Source: Rhizobium sp. 11515TR
GTDB lineage: Bacteria > Pseudomonadota > Alphaproteobacteria > Rhizobiales > Rhizobiaceae
Assembly: GCF_002277895.1 (NCBI RefSeq)
Contig: NZ_CP022998.1
Coordinates: 248,001-312,000 of the forward strand
Direction of reading: 5' to 3'
DNA length: 64,000 bases
Part shown: positions 63,296 to 64,000 of the stretch, piece after piece
How the letters are laid out: every line of letters begins with the position of its first letter
Position numbering within the stretch: position 1 is the stretch's first letter
The notes under the pieces: generated by a model
What the model saw: only the letters and a program-made list of their open reading frames with translations
Databases searched by the model: none
Told to the model about the DNA's origin: nothing
Position numbers and translations under genes: made by a program

Positions 63296-64000
63296 GCCAA
63301 TTCCATGCGGATTGGATGATCTCCGTCAGGTCATATTGCGGCGACCAGCCAAGGATATCGCGAGCCTTGTCGTTGTTGGCGACCAGCGTCGTCGAATCGC
63401 CCTCACGGCGGCCGACATATTCGACCGGGAACGGCCGGTTCGACACGGTCTCGATGGTCCCGAGCAATTCCTTCACCGTCGTTCCCGTGCCCGTGCCTAG
63501 ATTGAGCGCGACGGAATCGCCACCACGCAGCAGATATTCCACGGCGCGAACATGGGCATCGGCGAGATCGAGCACATGGATGTAATCGCGCACGCAGGTG
63601 CCGTCGCGCGTATCATAATCGCTGCCGAACACCTTGAAGCCCTGGCGCCTTCCGAGCGCCGCATCAATGGCGAGCGGGATCGCATGGGTTTCCGGCGTAT
63701 GCCACTCGCCGATGCGCCCCTCGAAATCGGCGCCGGCGGCGTTGAAATAGCGCAGCACCACGGAGCGCAGCCCCTTATACTGGCCGTAATCGGCCAGCGC
63801 CTGCTCGACGATATATTTCGTTCGGCCATAGGGGTTGATCGGCACCTGCTGGTGGCTCTCGTCCAGCGGCACGCTCTGCGGCAGGCCATAGGTGGCGCAA
63901 GTCGAGGAGAAGACGAAAGCCTTCACACCGGCAGCCTGAGCTGCGGACAGCAGGGTCAGCGTGCCGATGACGTTGTTTTCGTAGAAGGCGACGGGATCCT
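63273..64000 (-). CDS. galE: UDP-glucose 4-epimerase, C-terminal part
   Basis: Extended short-chain dehydrogenase interconverting UDP-glucose and UDP-galactose, a precursor of exopolysaccharide and LPS; the 5' end lies beyond the window. About 242 residues are visible, from DPVAFYENNVIGTLTLLSAA. The catalytic Ser/Thr region is FVFSSTCATYG and the Tyr-x3-Lys pair is NPYGRTKYIVEQ. RYFNAAGADFEGRIGE and GTCVRDYIHVLDLADAH are typical of GalE/ExoB. It overlaps the start of the sulfatase gene by 23 bp, indicating co-transcription. Confidence 0.95.
   Translation of the reverse strand, partial: DPVAFYENNVIGTLTLLSAAQAAGVKAFVFSSTCATYGLPQSVPLDESHQQVPINPYGRTKYIVEQALADYGQYKGLRSVVLRYFNAAGADFEGRIGEWHTPETHAIPLAIDAALGRRQGFKVFGSDYDTRDGTCVRDYIHVLDLADAHVRAVEYLLRGGDSVALNLGTGTGTTVKELLGTIETVSNRPFPVEYVGRREGDSTTLVANNDKARDILGWSPQYDLTEIIQSAWNWHAKSNQH

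Noticed and set aside
1-64000. tRNA or rRNA genes
   Set aside because: I looked for cloverleaf ends with CCA and GGTTCGAATCC-like T-arms and saw none; the GAATCG repeats at 18.8-19.5 kb do not fold as tRNA T-arms in a complete tRNA.

Overview
The window is about 61% G+C and looks like chromosomal DNA of a fast-growing rhizobium (Rhizobium or a close relative). The evidence is the linkage pyc - LuxR solo (ExpR type) - ndvA, a chromosomal phbA-phbB/phaR locus, an RpoH2-type sigma factor, a CarD/CdnL regulator, a 7Fe ferredoxin, an OpgC-type glucan-modifying protein, GGAA-N6-TTCC (IolR-type) sites, and dispersed rhizobial palindromes. No tRNA, rRNA, CRISPR array or complete insertion sequence was found.

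Layout. 1-1.9 kb: start of an RND efflux pump and its membrane fusion protein, both minus strand, with a promoter-embedded palindrome upstream. 2-4.5 kb: Uup-type ABC-F ATPase and thiamine pyrophosphokinase. 4.5-6.8 kb: MarR regulator divergent from a 14-TM MFS exporter. 6.85-10.4 kb: TPP riboswitch and the thiBPQ importer. 10.6-18.6 kb: M48 lipoprotein peptidase, rpoH2, carD, fdxA, an S4 protein and a SUV3-like helicase with a long Arg/Gly tail. 18.6-20.7 kb: a 1.25-kb gene-free stretch with four copies of a composite repeat, then three very small genes. 20.8-23.7 kb: PHB synthesis (phbB, phbA) and phaR. 24-34.5 kb: rpmF, GST, mtgA, a polyprenyl synthase, LysE exporter, ispG, two transporters, a chloramphenicol-phosphotransferase-like kinase, and an acyltransferase/esterase pair. 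34.6-39.2 kb: amino acid (cystine-like) ABC importer, then an MFS drug exporter behind an 18-residue leader peptide and a terminator, and a GNAT acetyltransferase. 39.3-45.8 kb: pyc, LuxR solo, ndvA. 45.8-50 kb: a probable acquired insert (a decayed fragment and a hipA-hipB module in unusual order), opgC, and a decayed ndvB-like glucan synthase remnant. 50.7-57.1 kb: five-gene dipeptide ABC importer plus M19 dipeptidase. 57.2-60.9 kb: ribose/inositol-type ABC importer with two IolR-type operators. 61.2-64 kb: DUF1993 protein, sulfatase/phosphonate monoester hydrolase, and the 3' part of galE.

Functional links. Thiamine handling pairs salvage import (riboswitch-controlled thiBPQ) with thiamine pyrophosphokinase. 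Cell-envelope glucan biology links ndvA (cyclic beta-1,2-glucan export), opgC (glucan substitution) and the ndvB remnant. An ExpR-like regulator lies next to ndvA. Carbon storage (phbAB/phaR) and anaplerosis (pyc) are both present. Several regulatory structures are not explained by the genes themselves: the leader-peptide attenuator at 37.3 kb, the composite repeats at 18.8-19.6 kb, the palindromes in front of hipA, and the three half-sites at 34.6 kb.
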